NCBI GenBank assembly: GCA_945889445.1
Contig: CAMDBX010000009.1
Location: forward strand, 1-64,000
Source: Rhizobium sp. Q54
GTDB lineage: Bacteria; Pseudomonadota; Alphaproteobacteria; Rhizobiales; Aestuariivirgaceae
Direction of reading: 5' to 3'
Length of the DNA: 64,000 bases
The notes under the pieces were generated by a model. That model was given only the letters and a program-made list of their open reading frames with translations, ran no database searches and was not told the DNA's origin. Positions 44,258 to 54,185 of this stretch are shown piece after piece (within the stretch, counting starts at the first letter, position 1; the number at the start of each line of letters is the position of its first letter). The translations under genes were made by a program, and so were the position numbers.

Positions 44258-45646
44258 ATGCCGACCAGCAGCATCGGCGGCAGCCGCCATAGCGAGAAGG
44301 GTGAGGGCGAGCCGGTTCTGTTCATCGGTGGCGATGCGCGCGCTCATCTCGACGCCTTTTCAGGCCAGTTCCGCGCCATTTCCATGGCCGATGAGCCGGG
44401 CGATGCGCTCACCCAGCTGCGCCGGCTGCTCGATGACCTAGCGATCACCTCCGTCAGTCTCGTCGGCCACGGGTCTGGCGCCGCGGTGGCACTCAGCGCC
44501 GCGGCCGCCTTTCCCCATCGCGTGCGGCGGGTCGCGCTGGTCGACGCCGTGCCGGACCGTGATCCGGCAACACCCATTCTCTGCCCTGTTCTCGTCATCA
44601 CCTCCGAGGTTCAACGTGCGGCGGCCGAGGCGCTGGCAAGCGGCCTGCAGCGCGGCCGCTCCGCCGTTGCGGCGCCGGGCGCAACAGATGCGTTGCTCGG
44701 CACCTTCCTCGCCGAACGCCTGAGCAGCTTCGACAATCGCGAGCTTCGCTCCGCCTTCGGCAGCTTCATGACTGGCGTCACCATCGTCACCACGGCGGGG
44801 GTGGATGGCCAGCCGCGCGGCTTCACCGCCAACAGCTTCACCTCCGTCTCGCTGGAACCGCCGCTGCTGATGATCTGCATCGGCAAGCAGGCCGCGAGCA
44901 TGGAGGTGTTCCGCCACGCCCGGGGCTTCGCCGTCAACATCCTGTCGGAGGCGCAAAAGGAGATTTCGGTGCTCTTCGCCTCGAAGCGGGCCGACAAGTT
45001 CGAGGCGGCCAAGTGGCGGGCAGGGCCTTTCGGCAACCCGCTGATCGAGGGTTCTGCCGCCTGGTTCGACTGCGCCCGCTACCAGGTGATCGACTCCGGC
45101 GACCACATCATCCTGATGGGCCACGTCGAGGCCTTCTCCTATTCCGACGCCAACCCCCTGGGCTATGCGCGCGGCCACTACATCACGCTGGGGCTCGAGC
45201 AGGCGGCGGTGAATGCCGCCTCCTCCGCCAGCCGCACCGTGGTCGGCGCCATCCTTGAGAACGACAACCGTCTCGTGCTGCTGCCGGATCCCGCACGGCC
45301 CAATGGTCTGGTGCTGCCGGAAGTGGGCCGCCACGGCCACTCTGGCAGCGCCTCTCAACTGCATGACCTGCTGGCCCGCGAAGGCATGGATGCCACGCTG
45401 GGCTTCCTCTTCGCGGTATTCGAAAATCCCGGTACCCGCGAGCAGTGCATCTACTATCGCGGGGAAGCGCTGCTGCACGCCCGCGGCCGCACCGTGCTGG
45501 CCGATTTCGACGACATTCCCTGGGACAGGCTGCCGGACGAGGCGACCTGCTCCATGCTCCGGCGCTATGCCGCCGAGCGCAAGATCGGCCGCTTCAAGGT
45601 CTACTCCGGTGATCACCTGCAGGGCACCGTCAAAGCCGTCGACTGA
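44258..45646 (+). CDS. fusion: truncated alpha/beta hydrolase, flavin reductase, Nudix-like domain
   Basis: A 462-residue protein with three apparent parts. Residues 1-150 resemble an alpha/beta hydrolase with a nucleophile elbow LVGHGSGAAVALS, but the fold is short and catalytic His is not evident. Residues about 160-330 are a flavin-reductase split barrel: FGSFMTGVTIVTT, FTANSFTSVSLEPPLLMI and a C-terminal barrel strand with GHVEAF. Residues 330-462 look like a Nudix fold (AILENDNRLVLLPD, GLVLPEVG, LGFLFAVFE), without a complete Nudix box. AAGG precedes ATG 44258. It is on the same strand and directly after the transporter, so a role in processing the imported compound is possible. Confidence 0.6.
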   Translation: MPTSSIGGSRHSEKGEGEPVLFIGGDARAHLDAFSGQFRAISMADEPGDALTQLRRLLDDLAITSVSLVGHGSGAAVALSAAAAFPHRVRRVALVDAVPDRDPATPILCPVLVITSEVQRAAAEALASGLQRGRSAVAAPGATDALLGTFLAERLSSFDNRELRSAFGSFMTGVTIVTTAGVDGQPRGFTANSFTSVSLEPPLLMICIGKQAASMEVFRHARGFAVNILSEAQKEISVLFASKRADKFEAAKWRAGPFGNPLIEGSAAWFDCARYQVIDSGDHIILMGHVEAFSYSDANPLGYARGHYITLGLEQAAVNAASSASRTVVGAILENDNRLVLLPDPARPNGLVLPEVGRHGHSGSASQLHDLLAREGMDATLGFLFAVFENPGTREQCIYYRGEALLHARGRTVLADFDDIPWDRLPDEATCSMLRRYAAERKIGRFKVYSGDHLQGTVKAVD

Positions 45647-45705
45647 ACCGCTGATAGACGCCTGTCAGGAATTGACGAAATCTAGCGGGCAGGCTTTGAT
45701 GAAGC

Positions 45706-46731
45706 ATGGTCAAAGCCACCATCGAGGATGTCGCCGTGGAGGCGGGTGTCAGCGTTGCCACCGTCGACCGCGTGCTGAACGGCCGTGCCGCCGTGCGGCC
45801 GCCAACGGCCGAACGCGTGGAAAAGGCCATCCGCCGCCTCAACTACCAACCAGACCGGCTGGCCGCCCGCCTCGCGCGGGGGCGCGAATATCGTTTCTGC
45901 TTCATCCTGCCCGAGGGCAGCAATGCCTTCATGGCCACGCTCGCCGAAGCCGTGCAGACAGAAGCGCTGCGCATGGAGCGGGAGAAGGTGGTCATCGATC
46001 TTCTCCACACCGATGTCTTCGACGCCCAGCAGCTCGCCACAACGCTCGATACCATCGGCTCCATCTATGATGGCGTTGCCGTGGTGGCGCTCGACCATCC
46101 GCGCGTTCGTGAAGCACTCAACGCGCTTGCGGAGCGCGGCGTCACCGTGGTGACACTGGTTTCGGACGTGCCAAGCTCCAGGCGCGTCCATTACGTCGGC
46201 ATCGACAATTCGGCGGCGGGCCGGACCGCGGCCACGCTGATGGGGCGCTATCTCTCGGACCGCCGGGGCAAGGTGGGGCTGATCGCGGGGTCGCTGTCGT
46301 TGCGTGATCACATCGAACGCCAGTTCGGCTTCGAGCAGGTGATGGCGCATGATTTCCCCAACCTGACCCTTCTGCCCGTGCGCGAAGGTCGCGATGATCG
46401 GGTGAAGGTGCAAGGGGTCGCCGAACAGCTTCTCGCCGACCACAAGGATTTGATCGGCCTCTACAATGTGGGCGCAGGCTCCGGCGGCATCGCCGCCGCG
46501 CTGGAGCAGGCAGGCCGCGCCCGCGACATGGTGTTCATCACCCATGAGCTGACCGACGACACGCGCCGTGCCCTGATTGACGGCACGATCGACATCATCA
46601 TCAATCAGGATGCCGGCCATGAGGTGCGGAGCGCCATCCGTGTGCTCATGTCCAAGGCCGACCGTGCGCCCATCGTCGAGCAGATGGAACGCATCCGCAT
46701 CGACATCTATCTCCGCGACAACATTCCTTAA
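45706..46731 (+). CDS. LacI-family transcriptional regulator, probable xyl regulator
   Basis: A 341-residue regulator: N-terminal HTH TIEDVAVEAGVSVATVDRVLNG, hinge YQPDRLAARLARG, then a periplasmic-binding-like domain (GVAVVALDHPRVREAL, HYVGIDNSAAGRTAA). ATG 45706, divergent-free, 11 bases before xylB. Its position suggests it senses a sugar such as xylose and controls the genes following it. Confidence 0.88.
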   Translation: MVKATIEDVAVEAGVSVATVDRVLNGRAAVRPPTAERVEKAIRRLNYQPDRLAARLARGREYRFCFILPEGSNAFMATLAEAVQTEALRMEREKVVIDLLHTDVFDAQQLATTLDTIGSIYDGVAVVALDHPRVREALNALAERGVTVVTLVSDVPSSRRVHYVGIDNSAAGRTAATLMGRYLSDRRGKVGLIAGSLSLRDHIERQFGFEQVMAHDFPNLTLLPVREGRDDRVKVQGVAEQLLADHKDLIGLYNVGAGSGGIAAALEQAGRARDMVFITHELTDDTRRALIDGTIDIIINQDAGHEVRSAIRVLMSKADRAPIVEQMERIRIDIYLRDNIP

Positions 46732-46742
46732 GAGGACGCGAC

Positions 46743-48200
46743 ATGTATCTGGGACTGGACTTCGGCACCTCATCGGTGAAGGGCGTGCTGATCGACGCGA
46801 AACAGAAGATCGTGGCAACGGCATCCGCACCCCTCAAGGTGTCGCGCCCGCAGCCGGGCTGGTCGGAACAGAGCCCGGAGGACTGGTGGAAGGCCTGCAA
46901 CACGGTCGTCAAGACGCTGGGCAAGATGAAGCCAAAGGCCATTGCCGCCGTTGAAGGCATCGGCCTGTCCGGCCAGCAGCATGGCGCGACGCTGCTCGGC
47001 AAGGATGGCAAGGCGCTGCGCCCCTGCATCCTGTGGAACGATGCGCGCTCCTTCAGGGAGTGCGAAGACATCGAGAAGGCGGAATCCCGCGCACGGGAAA
47101 TTTCCGGCAACATCCCGCTCGCCGGCTTCACCGCGCCCAAGCTCTTGTGGGTGAAGAAGCATGAGCCCAAGATCTTTTCTCAGGTGGCCAAGGTTCTGTT
47201 GCCCAAGGACTACATCCGCTTCCGCATGACCGGCGACTATGCCTCCGACATGTCGGACAGTTCCGGCACCTACTGGCTCGACATCGCCAGGCGCGACTGG
47301 TCCGACAAGCTGCTCGCCGCCGGCAGCATGAGCATCGACCAGATGCCGAAGCTCTATGAAGGCACCGATGCAACGGGCAGGCTCACCCCCGCTGTCGCCA
47401 AGTCTTGGGGCATGCCGAAGCGGCCCGTGGTCGCGGGTGGCGGCGGCGACAATGCCGCAGCGGCCTGCGGCATCGGCGCGGTGACGGACAATTCGGCGCT
47501 GGTCTCCATCGGCACCTCCGGCGTGCTGTTTGTTTCCAACGACACGTTCCGCCCCAACGCCGGCCGCGCCGTCCATGCCTTCTGCCATGCGGTGCCCGGC
47601 ACGTGGCACCAGATGGGCGTCATCCTGTCCGCCGCTGCCAGCCTCGAATGGCTGGCGACGATTCTCGGCAAGCCCGCGCCGATGCTCACGGCGGCACTCG
47701 GCAATACGCTCACCGGCCCGTCGCCCGCCCTCATGCTGCCCTATCTCTCGGGCGAGCGCACGCCGGTGGCGGACGCTCAGGTGAGGGGCCTCATCATGGG
47801 GCTCGGCCATGAGAGCGACCACAAGACGCTCACCCACGCGGCACTCGATGCCGTTGCCTTTGCCTTCCGCGATTCTCTCGAGGCCCTGAAGGATGCGGGA
47901 ACGGAAGTGAAGCGCGTCACCGCCGTGGGCGGTGGTTCCAAGTCCGAACTCTGGCTCAAGATCATCGCCACCGTGCTGGGCGTTCCGGTCGATCTGCCCG
48001 CAGCGGGCGACGTGGGCGGCGCCTTCGGTGCTGCACGCCTGGGCCTCATCGCTGCCACGGGTGTCGACTTCCGCAAGGTGCTGACAGCACCCAAGACCGC
48101 CCGCACCATCAAGCCAGAGCCCAAGGCGCGTGATGCCTATGAAGCGCATTACCGCCGCTATGCATCCATCTATCCCGCCATCAAGGAGATTTACCGCTGA
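46743..48200 (+). CDS. xylB: xylulokinase
   Basis: A 485-residue FGGY carbohydrate kinase: N-terminal [39 protein letters not shown], and C-terminal [16 protein letters not shown] with [12 protein letters not shown]. It phosphorylates D-xylulose to xylulose 5-phosphate. Overlaps xylA by one base (the final A of its TGA-type junction). Confidence 0.92.
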   Translation: MYLGLDFGTSSVKGVLIDAKQKIVATASAPLKVSRPQPGWSEQSPEDWWKACNTVVKTLGKMKPKAIAAVEGIGLSGQQHGATLLGKDGKALRPCILWNDARSFRECEDIEKAESRAREISGNIPLAGFTAPKLLWVKKHEPKIFSQVAKVLLPKDYIRFRMTGDYASDMSDSSGTYWLDIARRDWSDKLLAAGSMSIDQMPKLYEGTDATGRLTPAVAKSWGMPKRPVVAGGGGDNAAAACGIGAVTDNSALVSIGTSGVLFVSNDTFRPNAGRAVHAFCHAVPGTWHQMGVILSAAASLEWLATILGKPAPMLTAALGNTLTGPSPALMLPYLSGERTPVADAQVRGLIMGLGHESDHKTLTHAALDAVAFAFRDSLEALKDAGTEVKRVTAVGGGSKSELWLKIIATVLGVPVDLPAAGDVGGAFGAARLGLIAATGVDFRKVLTAPKTARTIKPEPKARDAYEAHYRRYASIYPAIKEIYR

Positions 48201-49513
48201 TGTCCGCCTTCTATTCCATCAAGGACCCGATCAGGTACGAGGGCCCGAATTCCAGGAGCGAACTCGCCTTCCGCTGGTACAACCCCGACCAGCTCGTCAT
48301 GGGCAAGACCATGCGCGAGCAGATGCGCTTCGCGGTGGCCTACTGGCACACGCTGTGCTGGCCGGGTGGCGATCCCTTCGGCGGTGACACCTTCATGCGC
48401 CAGTGGCACCACATGTCGGACGACATGGCGGCCGCCCGCATGAAGGCTGACCGGATGTTCGAAACACTCGAACTGCTCGACATCGACTTCTTCTGCTTCC
48501 ATGACCTCGACATCGCGCCCGAGGGCAAGTCGCTGAAGGAGTTCAACGCCAACGTCACGGAGATCGCGAAGATCTTCGAGAAGAAGATGGCGGCCAAGAA
48601 CAAGAAGCTCCTGTGGGGCACCGCCAACATGTTCTCCAACCGCCGCTTCATGGCGGGAGCCGCAACGAACCCGGATCCGGACGTGTTTGCCTACTGCGCC
48701 GCGCAGGTGAAGCACTGCATGGACGTGACCAAGGACCTCGACGGCGCCAATTACGTGATGTGGGGCGGCCGCGAGGGCTATGAGACGCTCATCAACACCA
48801 ACATCGGCCATGAGCTGGAACAGGCCAAACGCTTCCTTGGCCTTGTGGTCGAGTACAAGCACAAGATTGGCTTCAAGGGACCGATCCTGATCGAGCCGAA
48901 GCCGCAGGAGCCCACCAAGCACCAGTATGACTATGACGTCGCCACCGTCTACGCCACCATCGCATCGCTCGGCCTGCAGAACGACGTGAAGGTCAACATC
49001 GAGCAGAACCACGCGATCCTCGCCGGCCATACCTTCGAGCACGAGATTGCGCTGGCCTCCGCACTCGGCATTTTCGGTTCGATCGACATCAACCGTGGCG
49101 ACTACCAGTCGGGCTGGGACACCGACCAGTTCGCCATGAACATCCCCGAAATGTCGCTGGCCTTCCTCGAAATCCTGAAGGCCGGGGGCTTCACCACCGG
49201 CGGTCTCAACTTCGATGCCAAGATCCGCCGCCAGTCCATCGACCCGGACGACATTCTCCATGCCCATGCCGCCTCCATGGACGCCTGCGCGCGTGGCCTT
49301 CTGATCGCCGCGACGATCCTCGAGGATGGCAAGCTCGGCCGCATCGTCGACGAGCGTTACGGCAAGTGGAACGAGCCCAAGAACAAGGCGATGCTGGATG
49401 GCAAGGAGACGCTGGAGTCCATCGCCAAGCGGGCCCTTGCCGAAGGCCTCGACCCGCAACCCAAATCCGGAAGACAGGAGCGCATCGAAGCGCTTCTCAA
49501 CTCTTATATCTGA
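48200..49513 (+). CDS. xylA: xylose isomerase
   Basis: A 437-residue class-II xylose isomerase: [14 protein letters not shown] (active-site His/Asp), [43 protein letters not shown] and [19 protein letters not shown] carrying metal ligands. Length fits the long class. Converts D-xylose to D-xylulose. Confidence 0.95.
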   Translation: MSAFYSIKDPIRYEGPNSRSELAFRWYNPDQLVMGKTMREQMRFAVAYWHTLCWPGGDPFGGDTFMRQWHHMSDDMAAARMKADRMFETLELLDIDFFCFHDLDIAPEGKSLKEFNANVTEIAKIFEKKMAAKNKKLLWGTANMFSNRRFMAGAATNPDPDVFAYCAAQVKHCMDVTKDLDGANYVMWGGREGYETLINTNIGHELEQAKRFLGLVVEYKHKIGFKGPILIEPKPQEPTKHQYDYDVATVYATIASLGLQNDVKVNIEQNHAILAGHTFEHEIALASALGIFGSIDINRGDYQSGWDTDQFAMNIPEMSLAFLEILKAGGFTTGGLNFDAKIRRQSIDPDDILHAHAASMDACARGLLIAATILEDGKLGRIVDERYGKWNEPKNKAMLDGKETLESIAKRALAEGLDPQPKSGRQERIEALLNSYI

Positions 49514-49534
49514 TCCGTCCAGGGAGGACCCAAC

Positions 49535-50593
49535 ATGCCAACCGATATCAAGGGACCCGCCATTTTCCTCGCCCAGTTTGCAGGCGATGCAGCGCCCTTC
49601 AACTCATGGGACTCGATCACCAAGTGGGCCGCATCGCTCGGCTACAAGGGCGTGCAGATCCCCACATGGGACGGCCGCCTCTTCGACCTCAAGAAGGCCG
49701 CCGACTCCAAGACCTATGCCGACGAGGTGCTGGGCGTTGCCCGCGCCAATGGCGTTGAAGTGACGGAGCTCTCAACCCACCTTCAGGGCCAGCTCGTTGC
49801 CGTTCACCCCGCCTATGACGAGGGCTTCGACGCCTTTGCGCCGGGTGCGGTCCACGGAAAGCCGAAGGACCGCCGCGCCTGGGGCGAGGAGCAGGTGAAG
49901 CTTGCCGCCAAGGCGTCGAAGAACATGGGCCTCACGTCGCACGTCACCTTCTCGGGTGCGCTGGCCTGGCCCTTCATCTATTCCTGGCCGCCGCGCCCGC
50001 CGGGCCTCATCGAGGAAGCCTTCGACGAATTGGCCCGCCGCTGGAAGCCGCTGCTCGACGTGATGGATGAGAATGGCGTCGACGTGGGCTATGAGCTGCA
50101 CCCGGGCGAAGACCTGATCGACGGCATCACCTTCGAGATGTTCCTCGAGCGCCTCAACAATCATCCGCGCGCCCAGATCAACTATGATCCGTCGCACTTC
50201 GTGTTGCAGCAGCTCGACTATCTCGACTTCATCGACATCTACCATGAGCGCATCTGCGCCTTCCACGTGAAGGACGCGGAGTTCAACCCCACGGGCCGGC
50301 AAGGCGTCTATTCCGGCTTCCAGCCCTGGCTGAAGCGCGCCGGCCGCTTCCGCTCGCTGGGTGACGGGCAGGTGGATTTTGGCGCCATCTTCTCCAAGCT
50401 GGCGGGCTACAACTATGACAGCTGGGCCGTGCTTGAATGGGAATGCTGCATCAAGGACGCCGTGCAGGGTGCAGCCGAGGGCGCGCCCTTCATCGAGAGC
50501 CACATCATCAAGACCACCGCCAAGTCCTTCGACGATTTTGCGGGCGGCAAGCCGGACACGACCAAGGCCCGCCGCATGCTCGGCCTGGCCTGA
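49535..50593 (+). CDS. sugar phosphate isomerase/epimerase-family TIM barrel protein
   Basis: A 352-residue xylose-isomerase-like TIM barrel. Metal-binding positions resemble the family: GYELHPGEDLIDG, NYDPSHFVLQQLDYLDFI, CAFHVKDAEF and VLEWECCIKDA. Sits between xylA and a Gfo/Idh/MocA gene with GGGAGG upstream. Exact substrate unknown; a keto-sugar or inositol-type intermediate is plausible. Confidence 0.82.
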   Translation: MPTDIKGPAIFLAQFAGDAAPFNSWDSITKWAASLGYKGVQIPTWDGRLFDLKKAADSKTYADEVLGVARANGVEVTELSTHLQGQLVAVHPAYDEGFDAFAPGAVHGKPKDRRAWGEEQVKLAAKASKNMGLTSHVTFSGALAWPFIYSWPPRPPGLIEEAFDELARRWKPLLDVMDENGVDVGYELHPGEDLIDGITFEMFLERLNNHPRAQINYDPSHFVLQQLDYLDFIDIYHERICAFHVKDAEFNPTGRQGVYSGFQPWLKRAGRFRSLGDGQVDFGAIFSKLAGYNYDSWAVLEWECCIKDAVQGAAEGAPFIESHIIKTTAKSFDDFAGGKPDTTKARRMLGLA

Positions 50594-50608
50594 TCGGAGG
50601 AGGACATC

Positions 50609-51778
50609 ATGGTATCAGGACGCAGTGACGCGAATACGGGCCGCATCAGGCTCGGCATGGTGGGCGGCGGGCAGGGGGCCTTCATCGGCGCCGTGCACCG
50701 CCTGGCCGCGCGCATGGATGATCAATACGAGTTCGTGGCCGGCGCACTCTCCGCCGACGCGAAGAAGGCCAGGGCCTCGGGCGCGGAACTGGGCTTGGCA
50801 CCCGATCGCATCTACACCGACTTCCGCGAGATGGCGAAGGCAGAGGCCAAGCGCGCCGATGGCATCGAGGTCGTCTCCATCGTCACGCCGAACCATGTTC
50901 ACGTGCCCGCAGCACTCGCCTTCATCGAGGCTGGCATCCATGTGATCTGCGACAAGCCCTTGTCGCTGAACCTCAAGGAGGCGAAGCAGCTGGAAAGGGC
51001 GCTGGCGAAGCACCCGCACGTGATCTTCGCGCTCACCCACAATTATTCAGGCTACCCGATGATCCGCCAGGCCAAGGCCATGGTGAAGGCGGGTGAGTTG
51101 GGCGAGATCCGCCTCGTGCAGGGCGAATATCCGCAGGACTGGCTCACCACGGCGCTTGAGAAAACAGGCCAGAAGCAGGCCGCGTGGCGCACCGACCCGA
51201 AGCGCTCAGGCGCAGGCGGCTGCGTGGGCGACATCGGCACCCACACCTATCAGCTGATGTGTGACGTCTCTGGCCTCGCGGCGGATGAGATCTCGGCCGA
51301 TCTCACCACCTTCGTGAAGGGCCGCGCGCTGGACGACAACGTGCATGTGATGCTGCGCTTCAACAATGGTGCGCGCGGCATGATCTGGGCCAGCCAGGTG
51401 GCGCCGGGCAACGAGAACGGCTTGAAGCTGCGCGTCTACGGCACCAAGGGCGGCCTTGAGTGGACGCAGGCTGACCCGAACTATCTCTGGTACACGCCCT
51501 TCGGCGAACCGAAGCGGTTGATCACGCGCGGTGGTGCGGGCTCAGGCCCCGCGGCAGGCCGCGTGACGCGGGTGCCGCCCGGCCACCCCGAGGGCTATCT
51601 CGAAGGTTTCGCCAACGTCTACACGGAGGTCGCCCGCGCCATCAAGGCGAAGCGCGCGGGCAAGAAGGCCGACAAGGACGTGGCCTTCCCCGGCATTGCC
51701 GACGGTGTTGCCGGAATGGCCTTCATCGAGGCCTGCGTGACGTCGTCGGGCAAGAACGGGAAGTGGACGAAGCTGTAG
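50609..51778 (+). CDS. Gfo/Idh/MocA family oxidoreductase
   Basis: A 389-residue NAD(P)-dependent dehydrogenase: Rossmann loop IRLGMVGGGQGAFIGAVHR, VVSIVTPNHVHVPAAL, EKP-like CDKPLSLNLKEA (catalytic Lys) and GGCVGDIGTHTYQLM. GGAGGA upstream of ATG 50609. Likely acts with the preceding isomerase in sugar or polyol oxidation. Last gene of the sugar operon, followed by palindromic repeats. Confidence 0.88.
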   Translation: MVSGRSDANTGRIRLGMVGGGQGAFIGAVHRLAARMDDQYEFVAGALSADAKKARASGAELGLAPDRIYTDFREMAKAEAKRADGIEVVSIVTPNHVHVPAALAFIEAGIHVICDKPLSLNLKEAKQLERALAKHPHVIFALTHNYSGYPMIRQAKAMVKAGELGEIRLVQGEYPQDWLTTALEKTGQKQAAWRTDPKRSGAGGCVGDIGTHTYQLMCDVSGLAADEISADLTTFVKGRALDDNVHVMLRFNNGARGMIWASQVAPGNENGLKLRVYGTKGGLEWTQADPNYLWYTPFGEPKRLITRGGAGSGPAAGRVTRVPPGHPEGYLEGFANVYTEVARAIKAKRAGKKADKDVAFPGIADGVAGMAFIEACVTSSGKNGKWTKL

Positions 51779-51809
51779 GGCTTTATCTCCAGCATCCAAG
51801 CACTCACCT

Positions 51810-52067
51810 CCGCCGGGCTTGGCCCGGCGGTCCCTTTTGGTGGCCACCAGTCGCCTCCTTGCCGACATCCCGGCGAAGGCCGGGTCCAGCTTTCCTTGGA
51901 TGGCACCGCAGGCGAGGGCCAGACGCATTTGGAGGGGTCTGCAGCAGGTTTCTGACAGGATCATGTAGGGGGCTACAGGCGCCTGCATTCGCCCAAAAGC
52001 AATCGTTACGAACGTCAGGGTTGGCCCCGCTCCGCAGCCCAAAGCTGGGCCCCGGCTTTTGCCGGGG
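51810..52067. repeat. three GC palindromes in an intergenic stretch
   Basis: CCGCCGGGC/GCCCGGCGG (51810-51830), CCCGGC/GCCGGG (51869-51884) and CCCCGGC/GCCGGGG (52050-52067). The first sits in the same flanking context (CTCACCTCC...GTCCCTTTTGG) as 26597-26620. Otherwise I see no gene in 51779-52082. The last hairpin may terminate the convergent genes. Confidence 0.65.
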
Positions 52068-52082
52068 TGACGGTACAGGGCC

Positions 52083-53384
52083 TCAGTCCTTCTCCGAACT
52101 CAGGATATGCTTCCTGAGCCGCCTGATCCCGTACCACACGAGGAACACCACGACCGGGATGACGGCCAGGCTGACGAGCTTTGTTTCCACATGGGCATAG
52201 ACGCCGATGCCCTCGATGAGCTTCGACAGGATGCCGATCAGGTAGTAGCTGATCGCGACCACCGACAGTCCTTCGACCGTCTGCTGCAGCCTCAGCTGCT
52301 GGTGGCTGCGCTTTTCCATTGACTGCAGGACCTGCTGGTTCTGCGCCTCCAGTGCCACTTCCACGCGGGTGCGGAGCAGGTTGGAGGCCCGCTCGCTGCG
52401 CTCGGCAAGGCTCTTGATGCGCTCGCTCACCGCCTGGCAGGTTGCCATGGCAGGCGAGAAGCGGCGATCCAGGAACACGCCGATGCGCTGGAAGCTCTGC
52501 ACCTTCTCTTCTCCCAGTTCGGCAATGCGCTTGTCGACGAGAGCGGAATAGGCGCGGGCCGCCGAGAAGCGATAGCTGGTGCGGCTCGAAATCTCTTCGA
52601 CGTCACGGGCGATGCGGCTGAGACCCGTCAGGAGTTCCGCGTCTTCATGGCTCTCGCGCGCCGAAAGCATGTCTGCCGTGACCTTCGACAGTGAGCGTTC
52701 CAGTGCCGCCAGCTCCCCCTGCACCCTGCGGGCCAGCGGCAAGGCCAGCAACGCCATCATGCGGTAGGTCTCGATTTCGTGGATGCGGCGGATGACCCGG
52801 CCGAGCCTGAACGGCGAGAGGCCATGGTCCTTGACCAGCATCCGGGTATAGCCGTCCGAACCGATGCGGAAGTCGGTCCACACCGTTGCGAGGCCGGAAC
52901 TGACCCGCGAACCGGCAATTTCCTCATGGCCGAACAGCGCCACCAGGGAGGACGCGTCGGGTTCCGGCTCGTCCGTGGACATGATGCGGGTGTGGATGCC
53001 GACGAGGCGGGAGCCCGGCAGGCCGTCCACCCAGCCGACCGGCAGGATGGCCAGTGCCTCGCCCTTTTCGGGCCCGCCCTCTGCCACCACGCTGATCCGG
53101 TAGAATTCGCCGTGCCGCTCATACTTGAACTGGCCCCCGGCAATGTCGGCCGCATGGTGTGCGGCCCCCGGCGGCGGGGGCTTCACCCCCAGCGCGTCGC
53201 ACAGCACGCGGACCTGCTCCAGCGGGTCTCCGTCACCCTCCGTAAGCGTGAAAGCGAGATGCGTGATGCGCGCCGGCGCAACCACGGGCAGGCCAGGCCT
53301 GCCATGCAGTTCGTCATTCAGCACCGATCTCAAGTCATGGTCGCGCATGTATTGCCTTACGAGTAACGACCGCCGCAGGGTCAT
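52083..53384 (-). CDS. DUF3422 family membrane-anchored protein
   Basis: A 433-residue protein: N-terminal region RSVLNDELHGRPGLPV near residue 20 is the DUF3422 hallmark, the middle is coiled-coil-rich (residues 230-370), and two C-terminal helices (VVAISYYLIGILSKLI and LAVIPVVVFLVWYGI) anchor it in the membrane. ATG 53384 is preferred to 53429. Function unknown; conserved in alphaproteobacteria. Confidence 0.8.
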   Translation of the reverse strand: MTLRRSLLVRQYMRDHDLRSVLNDELHGRPGLPVVAPARITHLAFTLTEGDGDPLEQVRVLCDALGVKPPPPGAAHHAADIAGGQFKYERHGEFYRISVVAEGGPEKGEALAILPVGWVDGLPGSRLVGIHTRIMSTDEPEPDASSLVALFGHEEIAGSRVSSGLATVWTDFRIGSDGYTRMLVKDHGLSPFRLGRVIRRIHEIETYRMMALLALPLARRVQGELAALERSLSKVTADMLSARESHEDAELLTGLSRIARDVEEISSRTSYRFSAARAYSALVDKRIAELGEEKVQSFQRIGVFLDRRFSPAMATCQAVSERIKSLAERSERASNLLRTRVEVALEAQNQQVLQSMEKRSHQQLRLQQTVEGLSVVAISYYLIGILSKLIEGIGVYAHVETKLVSLAVIPVVVFLVWYGIRRLRKHILSSEKD

Positions 53385-53446
53385 GTCCCGGGGACGGCCC
53401 GGCTTCAGGCTTTCCCCGTGCCAAACCATTCACTATGCTCCGCCCC

Positions 53447-54094
53447 ATGGCAAGTGCGCGACAAACGGAAACCACACCCCAGCGCAAGGCGACGCGCCCG
53501 GTGCGCCGCCAGCAGCTGATCGATTCGACCATCGCCGTGCTGGCCCGCAAGGGCTATGCGGGCCTCACCGTGGCGGACGTTGCCAAGGAAGCCGGCCTGT
53601 CCGCCGGCATCGTGATTTTTCATTTCAACAGCAAGGATGAGCTGCTCGCCGCCGTCCTTGGCGCGCTGACCGCGGAATACCGTGCGCACTGGGAGGCCAG
53701 CATGAACGCCGCCGGCCCTTCCGCGGCAGACCGGCTGAAGGCCTTGCTGCTCTCCGACTTCGACACCGAGGTCTATACGCGCGAGAAGCTGGCCGCCTGG
53801 GTGGCCTTCTGGGGCGAGATCCAGGGTCGCCCCTTCTATGACCAGACCTGCGCCGGTTCCGATGCCGAGCGCCAGGCGACCACCGAGGCGCTGTGCCATG
53901 AGGTTATCGCTGAAGGTGGCTATGGCCTGGATGCGGGCCTCGCCGCGCGGGGGCTGGAATCGCTGGGGGATGGCCTTTGGGTCAGCCTCGGCGGCGGTGG
54001 CTACAAGGGCCAGGTCAGCGACACCAGAGCCAAGCAGGTGATGGCCACGGCGTTGGCCGCCTTCTTCCCGAAGCACTATGCCACCCAGTTCTGA
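53447..54094 (+). CDS. TetR-family regulator, BetI-like
   Basis: A 215-residue regulator: HTH at residues 20-65 (RRQQLIDSTIAVLARKGYAGL, VADVAKEAGLSAGIVIFHFNSKDELL) and a C-terminal ligand domain with WVAFWGEIQGRPFYD, typical of BetI-like proteins. Divergent from the DUF3422 gene with overlapping upstream ends. Target genes unknown; no bet genes nearby. Confidence 0.8.
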   Translation: MASARQTETTPQRKATRPVRRQQLIDSTIAVLARKGYAGLTVADVAKEAGLSAGIVIFHFNSKDELLAAVLGALTAEYRAHWEASMNAAGPSAADRLKALLLSDFDTEVYTREKLAAWVAFWGEIQGRPFYDQTCAGSDAERQATTEALCHEVIAEGGYGLDAGLAARGLESLGDGLWVSLGGGGYKGQVSDTRAKQVMATALAAFFPKHYATQF

Positions 54095-54185
54095 GTTGCG
54101 CACCTCAGAATCCCCCTTTCGCGGCGCAGCAAAATCTCTATAACAGCCGCCGACAATCAACCGCCCATCATCCGGAGAGCTTCCC

